The position numbers were made by a program, and so were the translations under genes. A DNA stretch of 36,545 nt from DASRPD01 sp035646535 (lineage in GTDB: Bacteria > Actinomycetota > Acidimicrobiia > IMCC26256 > JANYLB01): the NCBI GenBank assembly GCA_035646535.1, contig DASRPD010000024.1, forward strand, positions 1 to 36,545, given 5' to 3'. The notes under the pieces are model-generated. The model searched no databases and was not told where the DNA came from. It was given only the letters and a program-made list of their open reading frames with translations. Below, piece by piece: positions 16,641 through 25,182 of the stretch; the stretch's first letter is position 1; every line of letters starts with the position of its first letter.

Positions 16641-17587
16641 GAGCGCTGCGGTGTGTCGGGCACAGGCGGCCAGCCGCGGCGCCAGGTCGCGCGCGCGTTC
16701 CACACGTCGGGCCAGGGCGACGACGTCCGGCCGACGAGCCGGGCACCGAGGCTGCGCAGTCCGGCGCCGATCACGAGCAGCGCCACGCCGGCGCGCGCCC
16801 GGGCCGGCGACCAGTGCTTGGCCAGCAGCGTGGTCTTGCCCCGCAGCACCATGGCGCGGCTCCGGGCGCCCGAACCGCTTGCCGCGGCGAGGACGTGGGT
16901 GATCGTCGCGTCGGGGGTGATCGCCGGCCGAAAGCCTGCGGCCCGGGCCCGCATGGCCAGATCCGCGTCCTCGGCGTACATGAAGAAGCGTTCGTCGAAG
17001 CCGCCCAGGCGGTCCCAGGTCTCGCGCGAGGCCGCCAGGAGGCAGCCGGTGATGATGTCGACAGCCCGTACGGAGTCGCGTTCCCATCGACCGAGGGATT
17101 CCGGGTCGAACGCTTCGGAGTGGCGCAGTGCCGTCGAGAGCCCGAAGGCGAAGCACGTCAGGCTCCACAGTGTGATGTCACCCCAGCAGGACCCGGGGTC
17201 GACCGTGCCGTCGGGCCGCAGCGTTCGCCCCCCGGTCAAGCCGGCCCGCGGATGGGCACGCCCGAAGTCCAAGAGGCGCTCCAACGCGCGGTCGTGGACC
17301 TCGGTGTCGGGATTGAGCAACACGATCCACGGCGCGTGGGACGCCGCCACCCCCCGGTTGCACGCCCGAGCGAAACCGTCGTTGTTGTCCGAGCGGATGA
17401 GGGCGACCTCGGCGAACTCGGTGGCGACCATGTCGGCCGAACCGTCGGACGACGCGTTGTCGACGACCACGACCTCCAAGCGGACCGACGTCGTCTCCGA
17501 GAAGACCGAGCGGAGGCAGCCTTCGAGGAGCTCGCGGGTGTTGTAGGACACCACGATGACGCTCAGGTCCAGGGAGTCGGTCGCCAT
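16637..17587 (-). CDS. glycosyltransferase family 2 (WbbL/rhamnosyltransferase-like)
   Basis: A 316-residue GT-A glycosyltransferase. The motifs LSVIVVSYNTRELLEGCL, VVVDNASSDGS, LLNPDTEV (DxD position) and FDERFFMYAEDADLAMRARA are those of the rhamnosyltransferase-like GT2 subfamily, which includes WbbL of mycobacterial linker synthesis. Its position next to a WecA homologue would fit adding the second sugar to a lipid-linked GlcNAc unit, but this is inference. The ATG has GGAG 8 nt upstream. It is divergent from the ATP synthase operon across a 178-nt region and is followed by a second GT2 with which it overlaps. Confidence 0.87.
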   Translation of the reverse strand: MATDSLDLSVIVVSYNTRELLEGCLRSVFSETTSVRLEVVVVDNASSDGSADMVATEFAEVALIRSDNNDGFARACNRGVAASHAPWIVLLNPDTEVHDRALERLLDFGRAHPRAGLTGGRTLRPDGTVDPGSCWGDITLWSLTCFAFGLSTALRHSEAFDPESLGRWERDSVRAVDIITGCLLAASRETWDRLGGFDERFFMYAEDADLAMRARAAGFRPAITPDATITHVLAAASGSGARSRAMVLRGKTTLLAKHWSPARARAGVALLVIGAGLRSLGARLVGRTSSPWPDVWNARATWRRGWPPVPDTPQRS

Positions 17588-17673
17588 TCGAGTCGCTCCA
17601 GGTACCGTGTCGCCGTCGGGAGGTCCGCGATGCTACCGGTGACTCCGCGGAGGCGGTCCGACATCGCTCCAGC

Positions 17674-17703
17674 TTGACTCCCCGTCGGGGGCTCCCCTAC
17701 GTT
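17674..17703 (+). promoter_or_regulatory. promoter of the ATP synthase operon
   Basis: TTGACT (17674-17679) and TACGTT (17698-17703) are separated by 18 nt, a good match to the housekeeping sigma consensus. Transcription should begin near 17710 in the AT-rich patch GAAATTATTCAC, unusual in this GC-rich DNA, giving a leader of about 55 nt before the GTG at 17766. Confidence 0.7.
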
Positions 17704-17719
17704 GGGAAATTATTCACAA

Positions 17720-17743
17720 GCGGTCGCGCGGGCGGTCGCGCGG
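17720..17743 (+). repeat. perfect 12-bp tandem duplication in the atp leader
   Basis: GCGGTCGCGCGG occurs twice in direct tandem (17720-17731 and 17732-17743), about 10-34 nt after the predicted transcription start. It could be a protein-binding site, an RNA element or a neutral duplication. Confidence 0.75.
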
Positions 17744-17765
17744 CCGGGGAAAGAGCGGTTCTCGG

Positions 17766-18026
17766 GTGAACAGCCAGATCCGGCGAGCGGTGGCGCCGCG
17801 GAGCGACAGCGACCCCATGGCGGCAGCCATGGAGTTCGTGGTCACCCCGTCGGTTCTCGGCCTCCTCGGCTGGCTCCTCGACGCCCGTATCGGCACGCCG
17901 CCGTTGTTCACCGTCGGCCTCGCGCTCACGGCGATCGTCGGCGTGAGCGTCTCGCACTACTTCCGCTACATGGCCCGGATGGCACGAGAGGACGAGGGCA
18001 AGCCGTGGACCCGTCGCCCGCAATAG
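17766..18026 (+). CDS. AtpZ/AtpI-like small membrane protein of ATP synthase operon
   Basis: An 86-residue protein with two hydrophobic segments (about residues 27-40 and 48-66) after a polar N-terminus and a charged C-terminus. Size, two-helix topology and place as first gene of the operon fit the AtpZ/F0F1-ATPase-subunit-like family, thought to help c-ring assembly or metal handling. The sequence is too short and divergent for firm assignment. The GTG start has a purine-rich GGGGAAAG about 12 nt upstream. It overlaps the next gene by 22 nt. Confidence 0.65.
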   Translation: MNSQIRRAVAPRSDSDPMAAAMEFVVTPSVLGLLGWLLDARIGTPPLFTVGLALTAIVGVSVSHYFRYMARMAREDEGKPWTRRPQ

Positions 18027-18448
18027 CTGACGCCACGCCGGTGGCCTTCGAGGGCGACATCGCCCGCGATCTGGCGCGGCGCGCCGTGATCGTGTCGCCG
18101 TTGGTGATCGTTGCGCTCGGCCTGTGGCGCGGGTGGCCCGGCGCGGTGAGCGCCGCGATCGGCATCGTGCTCGTGATCCTCAACTTCCTCGTTGCGGCGC
18201 GCCTCATCACGTGGGCCGCCGAGCGCGCACCCGGCGTGCTGGCCGCCGTGATCCTCGGTGGGTTCCTCGCTCGTCTGGTCGCGCTCACGCTGATCGTCCT
18301 CGCGTTACAGGATCAGAGCTTCATCGACCTACCCGTGCTCGTGCTCACCGTCGCCGTCACCCATCTCGGGCTGCTGGTCTGGGAGACCCGCCATGTGGGG
18401 CTCAGCCTGGCCGCGCCCGGACTCAAGCCCCGCCGGACGGGGAGGTAG
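18005..18448 (+). CDS. atpI: ATP synthase protein I-like (AtpI) membrane protein
   Basis: A 147-residue protein with four predicted transmembrane helices (about residues 25-43, 46-66, 77-97 and 105-125). This matches the AtpI family, whose members assist assembly of the c-ring and are encoded just before atpB; the mycobacterial homologue is in the same place. I chose GTG 18005, which overlaps the preceding gene, because a longer in-frame reading would run back through that gene in a different frame with no membrane character. A good GGAGG (18441-18445) at its end serves atpB. Confidence 0.72.
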   Translation: MDPSPAIADATPVAFEGDIARDLARRAVIVSPLVIVALGLWRGWPGAVSAAIGIVLVILNFLVAARLITWAAERAPGVLAAVILGGFLARLVALTLIVLALQDQSFIDLPVLVLTVAVTHLGLLVWETRHVGLSLAAPGLKPRRTGR

Positions 18449-18454
18449 TCGACG

Positions 18455-19213
18455 GTGCTCGCAGCCTTCACGTTCCCGCCGATCGACGAGCTCTTCCGTT
18501 GGCAGGACCTCGCGTTCGGGGACACGCCCTTCGCGATCAACAAGACCTCTCTGCTCATGATGATCTCGGTGGCACTGATCCTGATCATCTTCATCGGCGG
18601 CAGTCGGAGGATGAAGCTGATCCCGTCGAGGCTGCAGAACGTGCTCGAGATGACCTACGAGTTCATCGATCGCGGCATCACCCGCGACGTCATCGGCGCC
18701 GACGCCACGCGCTTCACCCCCTTCCTCGGGAGCCTGTTCCTCTTCATCCTGTTCCTGAACGTCTGGGAGGTCATCCCGTTCATTCAGTTCCCGCCGACGG
18801 CACGGTTCGGTGTCCCGCTGTACCTCGCGCTCCAGACCTACGCCATCTACTGGTACGTCGCCCTTCGGCATCAAGGTTTCAAGTACCTCACCGGCCACCT
18901 CTTCCTGCCCGGCGTGCCGTGGCCCATGTACTTCCTCCTCGCTCCGATCGAGCTGCTCCAGATCGTGGTCGTGCGGCCCTTCTCGCTGGCGGTCCGACTC
19001 CTCGCCAACATGATGGCGGGCCACATCTTGCTCACCGCGCTCGCGCTGCTCACCGCGTATGCCCTCGAGAACGCGCCGATCATCGCCATCGGCCCGTTCG
19101 CGCTCAACGTCGGCGTGACCGCCTTCGAGATCCTGGTCGGGTTCCTCCAGGCCTACATCTTCACGCTGCTGACCGCCGTCTACATCGGCGATTCACTCCA
19201 CCCCGAACACTAG
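18455..19213 (+). CDS. atpB: ATP synthase Fo subunit a
   Basis: A 252-residue integral membrane protein forming the stator half-channels for proton translocation. The decisive motif is RPFSLAVRLLANMMAGH, in which R181 is the essential arginine facing the c-ring. FNVWEVIPF-like LNVWEVIPFIQFP and the closing LQAYIFTLLTAVYIGDS are also family signatures. About 5-6 helices are visible. The GTG start is preceded by GGAGG with 9-nt spacing. atpE follows after a short gap with its own AGGAGAG site. Confidence 0.97.
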   Translation: MLAAFTFPPIDELFRWQDLAFGDTPFAINKTSLLMMISVALILIIFIGGSRRMKLIPSRLQNVLEMTYEFIDRGITRDVIGADATRFTPFLGSLFLFILFLNVWEVIPFIQFPPTARFGVPLYLALQTYAIYWYVALRHQGFKYLTGHLFLPGVPWPMYFLLAPIELLQIVVVRPFSLAVRLLANMMAGHILLTALALLTAYALENAPIIAIGPFALNVGVTAFEILVGFLQAYIFTLLTAVYIGDSLHPEH

Positions 19214-19223
19214 GAGAGACACC

Positions 19224-19484
19224 ATGCATGACCTCTACCTCGCCGCGCAGCAGGCCGGCGAGCTCAAGGACGGCCTCCAGTCGATCGGCGCCGGTATCGC
19301 CTACGGTGCCGCGGCCATCGGTCCGGGCATCGGCATCGGCCTCGTCGTCGGCAGTGCGATCGAGTCGATGGCGCGCCAACCGGAGATGCAGGGCACCATC
19401 CGGACCACGATGTTCCTCGGGATCGCGTTCACCGAGGCGCTCGCGTTGTTCGGCTTCGTGCTCTTCTTCCTGGCCAAGAGCTGA
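19224..19484 (+). CDS. atpE: ATP synthase Fo subunit c
   Basis: An 86-residue hairpin of two transmembrane helices that oligomerises into the rotating c-ring. Helix 1 has the glycine-rich GPGIGIGLVVG, the loop is RQP (51-53), and helix 2 has the ion-binding carboxylate E71 in AFTEALALFGF. The Gln (helix 1) and Ser/Thr after Glu that define Na+-binding rings are missing (Ile38; Ala72), so this is a proton type. A strong ribosome binding site (AGGAGAG) lies 6 nt before the ATG, suitable for the high stoichiometry needed. Confidence 0.97.
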   Translation: MHDLYLAAQQAGELKDGLQSIGAGIAYGAAAIGPGIGIGLVVGSAIESMARQPEMQGTIRTTMFLGIAFTEALALFGFVLFFLAKS

Positions 19485-19494
19485 GGCGGGTCCG

Positions 19495-20031
19495 ATGTTG
19501 TCGACGCTGCTGCTCGCCGCCGAAGAGGAGGTGACGGCCAAGAACCCGATCGTCCCCGAGACGAAAGAGATCATCTGGGCGGCCATCGCGTTCCTGATCG
19601 TCTTCTCGTTGCTCGCGTGGAAGGCGTGGCCGGCGATCAAGCAGGCGATCCAGGATCGCGAGGACAAGATCCGTGCCGACCTCGAACGGGCCGAGGCGGC
19701 CCGGACCGAGGCCGAGACGGAGTTGGGCGACTACCAGCGCCAGCTCGCGGACGCCCGGGGCGAGGCGGGTCGGATCATCGAGGAAGCGCGGCAGGCCGCG
19801 GACCAGGTGCGCAAGGACCTGATCGCGAAGGCCGAGTCCGACGCAGCCGAGCTGCGTGGTCGCGCCGGCGACGACATCAGGCTCGCCACCGAACGGGCGA
19901 TGGCTGATCTGCAGAGCCGGGTCGCCGACCTGTCGATCGAGCTGGCCGAGAAGGTCGTCGAGAAAAACCTCGATCGCGAGACGCAGATCCAGCTCATCGA
20001 GAACTACATCAACGACGTCGGGAGCCGGTAG
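19495..20031 (+). CDS. atpF: ATP synthase Fo subunit b
   Basis: A 178-residue peripheral stalk protein. After a short polar N-terminus there is one transmembrane helix (about residues 26-44, IIWAAIAFLIVFSLLAWKAW), then a long charged helix rich in Glu, Arg and Ala heptads (residues 50-165) that dimerises and holds F1. I chose ATG 19495 because upstream codons in this frame belong to the atpE region. It ends in TAG, after which a 13-codon micro-ORF leads to atpH. The length is normal for the family. Confidence 0.95.
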   Translation: MLSTLLLAAEEEVTAKNPIVPETKEIIWAAIAFLIVFSLLAWKAWPAIKQAIQDREDKIRADLERAEAARTEAETELGDYQRQLADARGEAGRIIEEARQAADQVRKDLIAKAESDAAELRGRAGDDIRLATERAMADLQSRVADLSIELAEKVVEKNLDRETQIQLIENYINDVGSR

Positions 20032-20035
20032 CAGC

Positions 20036-20074
20036 ATGAGCCGAGGATCCGAGACGTGCGAGCGCGAGGGATGA
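20036..20074 (+). other. micro-ORF between atpF and atpH
   Basis: An ATG 4 nt after the atpF stop opens a 12-codon frame (MSRGSETCEREG) ending in TGA 20072-20074, which overlaps the atpH ATG (ATGA). GAGGA inside it could instead serve a GTG start at 20056. Product unknown. Confidence 0.3.
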
Positions 20075-20601
20075 CCGTCCAGGAACGCGTCGACGCCTAC
20101 TCGAACGCCCTCCTCGAGGTGGCTCGGGCGGAGGGCCACCTCGAGGCGGTCGAAGACGACCTCTTCCGTTTCGCGCGCGTGCTCGCGGGTAGTGACGAGC
20201 TGCGCCTCGCGCTCACCGACCCGCACCTCCCGGCGGAACGACGGATGGCGATCGTCGATGAGCTGATGGGCGGCAAGGCGCTCGCGACCTCGGCTGCGCT
20301 CGCGGCGTTCATCGTCGGAGTCGGACGGGCGTCCGACCTCGTCGACATCGTGGAAGCGTTCGTCGTGAAGGCGGCGCGGTTCCGCGAGAGGGAGGTGGCC
20401 GAGGTCCGCAGCGCCCTTCCGCTCGACGAGAGCCAGCGCACCCGCCTCGCTCAGGGCCTCGCTGCCGCGACGGGCAAACAGATCGAGCTCAAGGTGATCA
20501 TCGACCCCTCGGTGCTCGGAGGCCTCGTCGCGCGCGTCGGCGACACGGTCATCGACGGCACGGTACGTCACCGCCTGGATCAATTGAGAGAACAGGTCTG
20601 A
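20071..20601 (+). CDS. atpH: ATP synthase F1 subunit delta
   Basis: A 176-residue subunit that connects the peripheral stalk to F1. The N-terminal domain has YSNALLEVARAEG and AERRMAIVDELMG. The closing GGLVARVGDTVIDGTVRHRLDQLR contains the family signature (G-G-x-x-x-x-x-G-D-x-x-x-D-x-S/T). ATG 20071 overlaps a micro-ORF stop; GTG 20056, 15 nt upstream in frame and preceded by GAGGA, is an alternative that adds five residues. Unlike mycobacteria, subunits b and delta are separate genes here, with no b-delta fusion. Three nt separate it from atpA. Confidence 0.95.
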   Translation: MTVQERVDAYSNALLEVARAEGHLEAVEDDLFRFARVLAGSDELRLALTDPHLPAERRMAIVDELMGGKALATSAALAAFIVGVGRASDLVDIVEAFVVKAARFREREVAEVRSALPLDESQRTRLAQGLAAATGKQIELKVIIDPSVLGGLVARVGDTVIDGTVRHRLDQLREQV

Positions 20602-20604
20602 TCG

Positions 20605-22161
20605 ATGTCAGAACTCACGATCAACGTCGACGAGATCGCCGCGGCGATCCGATCGCACGTCGGGAACTTCAAGCCCGAGCTCAACAAGGCTCAGGTGGGG
20701 CGCATCCTCGAGGTCGGCGACGGCATCGCCCGCGTGTCGGGTCTCCCCGAGACTGCGGTCAACGAGCTGCTCGAGTTCGAAGGGGGCATCTACGGGCTCG
20801 CCCTGAACCTCGACGAGGAATCGATTGGTGCGGTCGTGCTCGGCGAGTGCGAGAAGGTCGAAGAGGGTCAAACGGCGAGCAACACGGGCCGGATCCTGTC
20901 GGTGCCGGTCGGCGACGCCCTCATCGGCCGGGTCGTGAGCGCCCTCGGTGAGCCCATCGACGGCAAGGGCCCGATCGCGACGACCGAGGAGCGTCGGCTC
21001 GAGATCCAGGCGCCCGGAATCGTCGACCGCCAGCCCGTCAGTGAGCCACTCCAGACCGGGATCAAGGCGATCGACGCGATGACGCCGATCGGACGGGGCC
21101 AGCGCGAGCTCATCATCGGCGACCGCAAGACCGGCAAGACCACGGTGGCGATCGACACCATCCTCAACCAGCGCGGTTCCGGCGTGAAGTGCATCTACGT
21201 CGGTATCGGCCAGAAGGGGTCGACGATCGCCCAGACCGTGGCCACGCTGGAGTCCCATGGCGCGATGGAGTACACGGTCGTCGTCAACGCGCCGGCGTCT
21301 GACGGAGCGGTGTTCAAGTACCTCGCGCCGTACGCGGCCTGCGCGATGGGTGTCCACTGGATGGACAACGGCGAGGCCGCCCTCGTGGTGTACGACGACC
21401 TGTCCAAGCAGGCCGAGGCTTACCGCCAGCTCGCGTTGCTGCTACGGCGCCCGCCCGGCCGTGAGGCGTACCCGGGTGACGTGTTCTACCTGCACTCGCG
21501 TCTCCTCGAGCGTGCCGCGAAGCTGAGCGACGAGCGAGGCGGCGGCTCCCTGACCGCGTTGCCCATCATCGAGACCAAGGCCGGTGACGTCTCGGCGTAC
21601 ATTCCGACCAACGTGATCTCGATCACCGACGGTCAGATCTATTTGCAGGACGACCTCTTCAAGTCGGGTGTGCGCCCGGCGGTCGACGTCGGCATCTCGG
21701 TGTCACGCGTTGGTGGTTCCGCACAGATCAAGGCGATGAAGGGCGTCGCGGGCACGTTGAAGCTCGACCTCGCACAGTTCCGTGAGCTCGAGGCATTCGC
21801 AACGTTCGGTTCCGAGCTCGACGCGGTGTCGGCCGCGCAGCTCGGCCGGGGCTACCGCCTCGTCGAGCTGCTGAAGCAGTCGCTCAACTCGCCGATGCCC
21901 GTCGAAGAGCAGGTCGTCGTGATCTACTGCGGCACTGAAGGCGTGCTCGACGACCTGCCGGTGGAAGAGGTGCAGCGATTCGAGCGGGACATCCTCGAGT
22001 GGTTCCGTACCCGGCACTCGCCCATGCTCGACACGATTCGCGACTCCGGCAAGCTCCCCGAGGGCGACGCGTTCGACGCCGCGATCAGAGAGTTCAAGAC
22101 CCAGTTCTTCGCGGGCCTCGAGGCCGGCGCGCCGGCCTCCGCCATCGCGACCGCCCAGTAG
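20605..22161 (+). CDS. atpA: ATP synthase F1 subunit alpha
   Basis: A 518-residue regulatory nucleotide-binding subunit of the F1 hexamer. The P-loop is GDRKTGKT (residues 172-179). YRQLALLLRRPPGREAYPGD, LTALPIIETKAGDVSAYIPT and SVSRVGGSAQIKAMK are alpha signatures, the latter including the arginine finger region. The length is normal. The ATG lies 3 nt after the atpH stop. It ends in TAG, followed by a 63-nt gap before atpG. Confidence 0.98.
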   Translation: MSELTINVDEIAAAIRSHVGNFKPELNKAQVGRILEVGDGIARVSGLPETAVNELLEFEGGIYGLALNLDEESIGAVVLGECEKVEEGQTASNTGRILSVPVGDALIGRVVSALGEPIDGKGPIATTEERRLEIQAPGIVDRQPVSEPLQTGIKAIDAMTPIGRGQRELIIGDRKTGKTTVAIDTILNQRGSGVKCIYVGIGQKGSTIAQTVATLESHGAMEYTVVVNAPASDGAVFKYLAPYAACAMGVHWMDNGEAALVVYDDLSKQAEAYRQLALLLRRPPGREAYPGDVFYLHSRLLERAAKLSDERGGGSLTALPIIETKAGDVSAYIPTNVISITDGQIYLQDDLFKSGVRPAVDVGISVSRVGGSAQIKAMKGVAGTLKLDLAQFRELEAFATFGSELDAVSAAQLGRGYRLVELLKQSLNSPMPVEEQVVVIYCGTEGVLDDLPVEEVQRFERDILEWFRTRHSPMLDTIRDSGKLPEGDAFDAAIREFKTQFFAGLEAGAPASAIATAQ

Positions 22162-22181
22162 GTTCTCACGTGTCCGTGCCC

Positions 22182-22223
22182 ATGACGAGCCGTCGCCGAA
22201 CCGAGACCGAAGTGGGCGGCTGA
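22182..22223 (+). other. micro-ORF between atpA and atpG
   Basis: An ATG (or the in-frame GTG at 22170) opens a short frame (MTSRRRTETEVGG) whose TGA (22221-22223) lies 1 nt before the atpG ATG. No strong Shine-Dalgarno precedes atpG, so reinitiation after this ORF is possible. Product unknown. Confidence 0.27.
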
Positions 22224-22224
22224 G

Positions 22225-23226
22225 ATGGCCGGCGGTCAGGAGAAGATTCTCAAGCGGCGGATCCGCAGCGTCCAGTCGACGAAGAAGATCACGCGTGCGA
22301 TGGAGCTCATCGCCGCGAGTCGCATCGTCAAGGCCCAGGCTCGGGTCGTGGCGGCCCGGCCGTACGCCGAGAAGATCACCGACGTCATCCATCACCTCTC
22401 TGAAGGTGGCTCGGGGGACAAGAGCCCCTTGCTCGTGGCCCGCCCCGAGGTCAACACCGTCGCGTTCGTCGTCATCACCGCCGACCGGGGCCTGTGCGGC
22501 GCGTACAACTCGTCGGTGATCCGACGGGCCGAACGCAGCCTGAAGGCCGAGGAGGCACGCGGGCGCGAGTACTCCCTGATCCTGGTGGGCAAGAAGGCCG
22601 AGTCGTACTTCCGATTCCGCGACTACCGCATCGACGCTGTCTTCGACGGCATGAGCGACACGCCGACGTACGAGGACGCCCGGAGGGTCGCCGCCGCAGT
22701 CACCGAGCCCTTCGAGTCGGGCGCCGCCGATCGCGTGCAGCTCGTCTACACCCGGTTCAAGTCCGCCGGGTCGCAGGAGGTCGTGGAGAACACGCTCATG
22801 CCCCTCGACGCCAGGGCGCTCGGGATCGAGCCGGTCAGTGCCGACGACGACGAGGCCGGTGCCGGTGCCGGTGACGCAGCCACCGCGTCGTACGAGTACG
22901 AGCCGTCACCGGAGGAGATCCTGGACCGATTGTTGCCGCGCTACGTCGAGTCCCGTTTGTTCGCGGCGCAGCTCGACGCGGCCGCGTCGGAGCACGCAGC
23001 CCGCCAGCGGGCGATGAAGGCCGCGACCGACAACGCGGATGACCTCATCACCAAGCTCACCCGCGTGATGAACCGAGCGCGCCAGGACTCGATCACGACC
23101 GAGATCATGGAGATCGTGAGCGGCGCCGAGGCGCTGCGCTCCGGCCCGCAGCTCCTCCCCGATGATCTGCTCGCCGACACGATCGAGAACCGCAAGGCGG
23201 AGCTGTTCCGCGCTCACGAGTCATGA
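22225..23226 (+). CDS. atpG: ATP synthase F1 subunit gamma
   Basis: A 333-residue central-shaft subunit, longer than the usual 285-310. KRRIRSVQSTKKITRAMELI at the start and the closing MKAATDNADDLITKLTR with ARQDSITTEIMEIVSGAEA are diagnostic. Residues around 205-230 are an acidic, Ala/Gly-rich insert (DDDEAGAGAGDAATASYE) encoded partly by a GGTGCC repeat. A gamma insertion near this place is known in actinobacteria, but the sequence is poorly conserved. The stop overlaps a micro-ORF that leads to atpD. Confidence 0.97.
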   Translation: MAGGQEKILKRRIRSVQSTKKITRAMELIAASRIVKAQARVVAARPYAEKITDVIHHLSEGGSGDKSPLLVARPEVNTVAFVVITADRGLCGAYNSSVIRRAERSLKAEEARGREYSLILVGKKAESYFRFRDYRIDAVFDGMSDTPTYEDARRVAAAVTEPFESGAADRVQLVYTRFKSAGSQEVVENTLMPLDARALGIEPVSADDDEAGAGAGDAATASYEYEPSPEEILDRLLPRYVESRLFAAQLDAAASEHAARQRAMKAATDNADDLITKLTRVMNRARQDSITTEIMEIVSGAEALRSGPQLLPDDLLADTIENRKAELFRAHES

Positions 23227-23260
23227 GCGCGTTCGGCTTCCCCGACCCGAGGAGTCACCG

Positions 23261-23264
<4 letters not shown>
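23223..23264 (+). other. bridging micro-ORF between atpG and atpD
   Basis: An ATG overlaps the atpG TGA (ATGA, 23223-23226). The 13-codon frame (MSAFGFPDPRSHR) ends in TGA 23262-23264, which overlaps the atpD ATG at 23261 (ATGA). The gap is thus bridged with 4-nt overlaps at both ends. A GAGGAG 7 nt before atpD is also present. Confidence 0.33.
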
Positions 23265-24706
<1,442 letters not shown>

Positions 24707-24709
24707 GCC

Positions 24710-25120
24710 GTGTCGCTGCACGTCACGGTGGTGTCGCCCGAGGCCGTCTTGTACGAGGGCGAGGCCGAGATGGTCGTGTGTCGTCCGTCCGACGGTGAGC
24801 TCGCGTTCCTGCCGGGCCACGAGCTTTTTGTCGGCGCGCTCGGCGGCTACCCCGTGCGCGTGATCCGCGGGGCGGACGAGCCCGAGCTCGCGATGGCGGT
24901 CCACGGCGGTTTCGTGGAGTTCAGTGACGATTCGGTGACCGTCCTGTCCGACGTCGCCGAGCTGCCCGATCAGATCGACGTCGCCCGGGCCGAGGTGGCC
25001 AAGGAACAAGCGGAGCGCCGGTTGGCCGCCGACGCCCAGGACGCCGAGGCGGCCGAGGCGCTCGCCCGGGCGAACCTGCGGCTCGAGGCGGCTCGCGGCA
25101 CCCCAACGCTGTCGCCCTGA
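24710..25120 (+). CDS. atpC: ATP synthase F1 subunit epsilon
   Basis: A 136-residue rotor subunit that can inhibit ATP hydrolysis. The N-terminal beta-sandwich has VTVVSPEAVLYEGEAEMV and ELAFLPGHE, and the C-terminal two-helix region (residues 88-128) is complete and Ala/Glu-rich. The GTG start lies 3 nt after atpD. It is the last gene of the operon. The following gap carries a possible new promoter (TACGGT, 25125-25130). Confidence 0.95.
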   Translation: MSLHVTVVSPEAVLYEGEAEMVVCRPSDGELAFLPGHELFVGALGGYPVRVIRGADEPELAMAVHGGFVEFSDDSVTVLSDVAELPDQIDVARAEVAKEQAERRLAADAQDAEAAEALARANLRLEAARGTPTLSP

Positions 25121-25128
25121 CCCGTACG

Positions 25129-25182
25129 GTGCGCAGGGGCGCGCCCGCTGGGCCGGTTCGCCGTGGGAGTGTGACCGAATGA
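25129..25182 (+). other. micro-ORF before the secreted protein gene
   Basis: A GTG opens a 17-codon Arg/Gly-rich frame that ends in TGA 25180-25182, overlapping the next ATG (25179). It fits the pattern of bridging micro-ORFs but starts 9 nt after atpC rather than in its stop, and it could be chance. Confidence 0.2.

Noticed and set aside
16641..17168. Upstream in-frame extension of the 281-residue GT2
   Set aside because: The extension lies inside the other GT2 gene; MISVVIPAHNE at ATG 16640 is the normal family N-terminus with an ATGA overlap.
19224..19484. Sodium-binding c-ring
   Set aside because: Ile38 replaces the helix-1 Gln and Ala72 follows the carboxylate E71, so the Na+ ligand set is incomplete; a proton ring is more likely.
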